DNA from: Deltaproteobacteria bacterium
GTDB taxonomy: Bacteria; Bdellovibrionota; O2-12-FULL-43-9; JACQJE01
Assembly: GCA_016205125.1 (NCBI GenBank)
Contig: JACQJE010000138.1
Span: 1 to 7,892 of the forward strand
Direction of reading: 5' to 3'
DNA length: 7,892 bases
Within the stretch, counting starts at the first letter, position 1, and every line of letters begins with the position of its first letter. This document shows, one piece after another, positions 6,375-7,892 of the stretch. Below the pieces are notes generated by a model, which made no database searches, was not told where the DNA came from, and saw nothing but the letters and a program-made list of their open reading frames with translations. The translations under genes were made by a program, and so were the position numbers.

Positions 6375-6785
6375 CTAATAATTTCTTCCCCTTCTTTTTT
6401 TCTCCCTTTCTTTTCTGAGGGTTTTGTCCACTGAGACGACAGTGACTCTCCCTGCTTCTGCAAAAATGATCTGTTCAATCGGAGGCTGGCCAGGTTTTAC
6501 GAACTTAAGCCGGTACTTTCCTGGTTTCAATTCAATATTTTCCTTTACTTTTTCCTGTTCCAGTGCGATTTCGTCAAGGAAACAGGTAATGTCAGGATCC
6601 GCCATCACTTTGAGCCAGGCCTTCGCCTTTTTACTGAGATCCTCTTCTTTCTTTTGCGAGTAAGCCGCTTTACCAAAAGGGGTTTTCCGCGGCATCAGTT
6701 TGTGGTAGGGTGCGCCGATTCCGGTGGGGGGGATGAGAAGAAATAGAAGGATGAATAAGAAGAAATTGTAGAAGGGTTTGCTCAT
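6375..6785 (-). CDS. Small exported PEGA-like domain protein
   Basis: The 136-residue protein starts MSKPFYNFFLFILLFLL, a signal peptide with probable cleavage after GIGA (residue 25). A lysine-rich segment (45-59) precedes a PEGA-like beta module at about 62-119: CFLDEIAL, then IELKPGKYRLKFVKPGQ with the typical LxPGxY turn at 86-91, and VTVVSV. The C-terminus is highly basic (RKEREKKRRGR). PEGA modules are small extracytoplasmic beta domains, often attached to kinases or surface proteins; here it stands alone. No enzyme activity is suggested. It heads a two-gene - strand unit with the FHA/GAF regulator. Its ribosome binding site is weak, and its start lies 27 nt from the divergent start at 6813. 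The signal peptide supports the start; the domain call is moderate. Confidence 0.65.
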   Translation of the reverse strand: MSKPFYNFFLFILLFLLIPPTGIGAPYHKLMPRKTPFGKAAYSQKKEEDLSKKAKAWLKVMADPDITCFLDEIALEQEKVKENIELKPGKYRLKFVKPGQPPIEQIIFAEAGRVTVVSVDKTLRKEREKKRRGRNY

Positions 6786-6812
6786 GTTCTTAGGATAACA
6801 GATGAGAAAAAA

Positions 6813-7790
6813 ATGACAAGACGAATCATAAGTCTCACAATTGGTTTGATCCTCAGTGGAGGTTTTCTACAGTCTGCTCTTGCCGGCAGTGGAGAATTCG
6901 TTGGTGAGCTCTTCGGGAATTGGATTAAGCGATTTGCGGTAGAGATAAAGGCGGGAGGGGGAGCGGCTTTTCCGGAGAGTTTCGCCGCTTCTTTGCATGC
7001 GATTCCACTGTCAAACATCAGAATGGCGGCGCGAGAAATTGGGGATCCACTTGTCTCTCAATTTTGTTTTGATTTAGAGAGGTTTGCTGATGTTCCTAAT
7101 AGAGAGGCGCATCTGATCATGTTAACTAATCGTTATGGAAAGTGGCTGGGTACCGAAGAAGTGGAAACTCTCCAATCGTTGTTTGTTTCGTTGAGCGGAG
7201 AGGCTTCGACTCCAAGCGAACCGTTACTTTCGATGGAGGGGGGATTCGAAGAAGAAGATGCTTTGAGAATCGCCGATTCTTCCCTCTTAAAATGGTATGA
7301 CGTTGTTGATCCAGAAAGTCTGCTCCCGATGAAGGAGGATCTTCTCAGTGAACATCCCTTCGGATGGCCGCCGGTTAGGGCCTTGTTGTCTGGGGTGAGC
7401 AGTACGGCTTATGCCTTGCAAAGCGGAATCCTGAGAGAACTGGAAAAACTCAATAAAACCTTAGATTTGGGTCGGGCAATTTCAGTGAGGATGGCGATGG
7501 ATCACCTTTACGAAACAGTGGTTGTTCCCAATCTGAGCCCTATCTGGAGATTGAATGGTTCTCAGAATTACTTGGATCAGCTCATCCGATACAGGCGAAT
7601 CGAGGCAGCCTTGAAAGCAGAGAAGCCCTTTCTTCTGGCGGATCGTTATGTTCTTTTGGGTGAGGCCCTTAGGGGGCGTGAGGAGTTTTTTCGCTTTATG
7701 CAAGCCTTGCGGAGAGAAGGACGGGGAGCAAAAAAATACCTTTCTCCGGAGATAGCTTACATGGGAAAGCTGCTTCAGAAGTTCTTTTGA
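6813..7790 (+). CDS. Exported protein of unknown function, 325 residues
   Basis: I recognise no family. The N-terminus MTRRIISLTIGLILSGGFLQSALA has basic, hydrophobic and cleavage regions of a Sec signal peptide, with probable cleavage after Ala24, so the mature protein of about 301 residues should be periplasmic or secreted. There is no lipobox; only Cys85 is present. The rest is mostly helical in character with an acidic middle (about 140-182) and a basic C-terminal part (about 258-318) rich in Arg/Lys and Leu. No transmembrane segment follows the signal and no catalytic motif is evident. ATG 6813 is fixed by the signal peptide although the ribosome binding site is poor (GATGAG 6801-6806). 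It diverges from the PEGA-like gene, which is also exported. No terminator is seen before the palindromic repeat at 7837. Confidence 0.7.
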   Translation: MTRRIISLTIGLILSGGFLQSALAGSGEFVGELFGNWIKRFAVEIKAGGGAAFPESFAASLHAIPLSNIRMAAREIGDPLVSQFCFDLERFADVPNREAHLIMLTNRYGKWLGTEEVETLQSLFVSLSGEASTPSEPLLSMEGGFEEEDALRIADSSLLKWYDVVDPESLLPMKEDLLSEHPFGWPPVRALLSGVSSTAYALQSGILRELEKLNKTLDLGRAISVRMAMDHLYETVVVPNLSPIWRLNGSQNYLDQLIRYRRIEAALKAEKPFLLADRYVLLGEALRGREEFFRFMQALRREGRGAKKYLSPEIAYMGKLLQKFF

Positions 7791-7836
7791 CGCATGCTTC
7801 CTAGTGTAGTGATTCATAAATATCTTTACTTCTGGT

Positions 7837-7892
7837 TGTCATTCTGAGCGAAGCGAAGAATCCAGATCCTTCGGCTGCGCCTCAGGATGACA
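7837..7892. repeat. Imperfect palindromic dispersed-type repeat, running to the window edge
   Basis: The left arm starts TGTCATTCTGAGCGAAGCGA and the right arm ends CTCAGGATGACA, whose reverse complement is TGTCATCCTGAG. The arms pair with few mismatches over most of the 56 bases around a central CCAG. Sequences of this TGTCATTCTGAGCGAAGCG type are well known as dispersed intergenic palindromes in many unrelated bacterial genomes. It may also act as a terminator hairpin for the upstream gene. The element may continue past the window. Confidence 0.75.

Noticed and set aside
6766..6796. Possible promoter TTGTAG - 19 nt - TAGGAT for the gene at 6813
   Set aside because: The spacing is long, both hexamers are poor, and the resulting leader would be about 10 nt.
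6802..6816. Five-codon frame (ATG AGA AAA AAA TGA) overlapping the start at 6813
   Set aside because: It resembles the leader ORF before the ligase but is too short to distinguish from chance in an A-rich stretch.
1..7892. CRISPR array, tRNA, rRNA, insertion sequence or toxin-antitoxin pair
   Set aside because: No regularly spaced repeats, no cloverleaf or rRNA motif, and no transposase-, toxin- or antitoxin-like protein was seen.

Overview
The window holds seven complete protein genes and the tail of an eighth, packed with almost no spacer. It reads as a bacterial chromosome of moderate GC with Shine-Dalgarno sites and Sec-type signal peptides, so a Gram-negative organism is the most likely source. 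I cannot place it in a phylum from sequence alone. A chlamydia-like or other host-associated lineage is possible, but that is a guess.

Layout: (1) Positions 3-236 are the C-terminus of a PAP2-family membrane phosphatase/phosphotransferase. (2) Positions 237-413 are a structured spacer with an 11-bp-spaced direct repeat, a 39-bp imperfect palindrome bracketed by 8-bp direct repeats, and a possible 21-codon leader ORF ending on the next gene's start. (3) Positions 414-5152 are a tight four-gene + strand operon: glutamine-synthetase-like ligase, iron-type alcohol dehydrogenase, aldehyde dehydrogenase, and class I amidotransferase-like gamma-glutamyl hydrolase. (4) Positions 6785-5149 on the - strand hold a two-gene unit: a small exported PEGA-like protein, then a regulator with a degenerate FHA domain, a GAF domain and a Fis-type helix-turn-helix but no AAA+ domain. 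The regulator converges on the operon with a 4-nt tail-to-tail overlap. (5) Positions 6813-7790 encode an exported protein of unknown function, divergent from the PEGA gene with only 27 nt between start codons. (6) Positions 7837-7892 are a dispersed-type imperfect palindrome running to the window edge.

The centrepiece is the operon. Its enzymes can be ordered as a complete 'glutamylate, oxidise, release' route: the ligase joins glutamate to a primary amine; the Fe-alcohol dehydrogenase oxidises a hydroxyl on the bound amine to an aldehyde; the aldehyde dehydrogenase makes the acid; the hydrolase cuts the gamma-glutamyl bond, returning glutamate and an amino acid. It resembles the Puu putrescine pathway, but an alcohol dehydrogenase stands where PuuB amine oxidase would be. 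That points to an amino alcohol substrate (for example ethanolamine giving glycine, or alaninol giving alanine) rather than a diamine. The ligase carries Trp where classical glutamine synthetase has the ammonium-site Glu, consistent with a bulkier amine substrate. The substrate is inferred, not shown. The convergent regulator is a candidate controller of the operon by position only.
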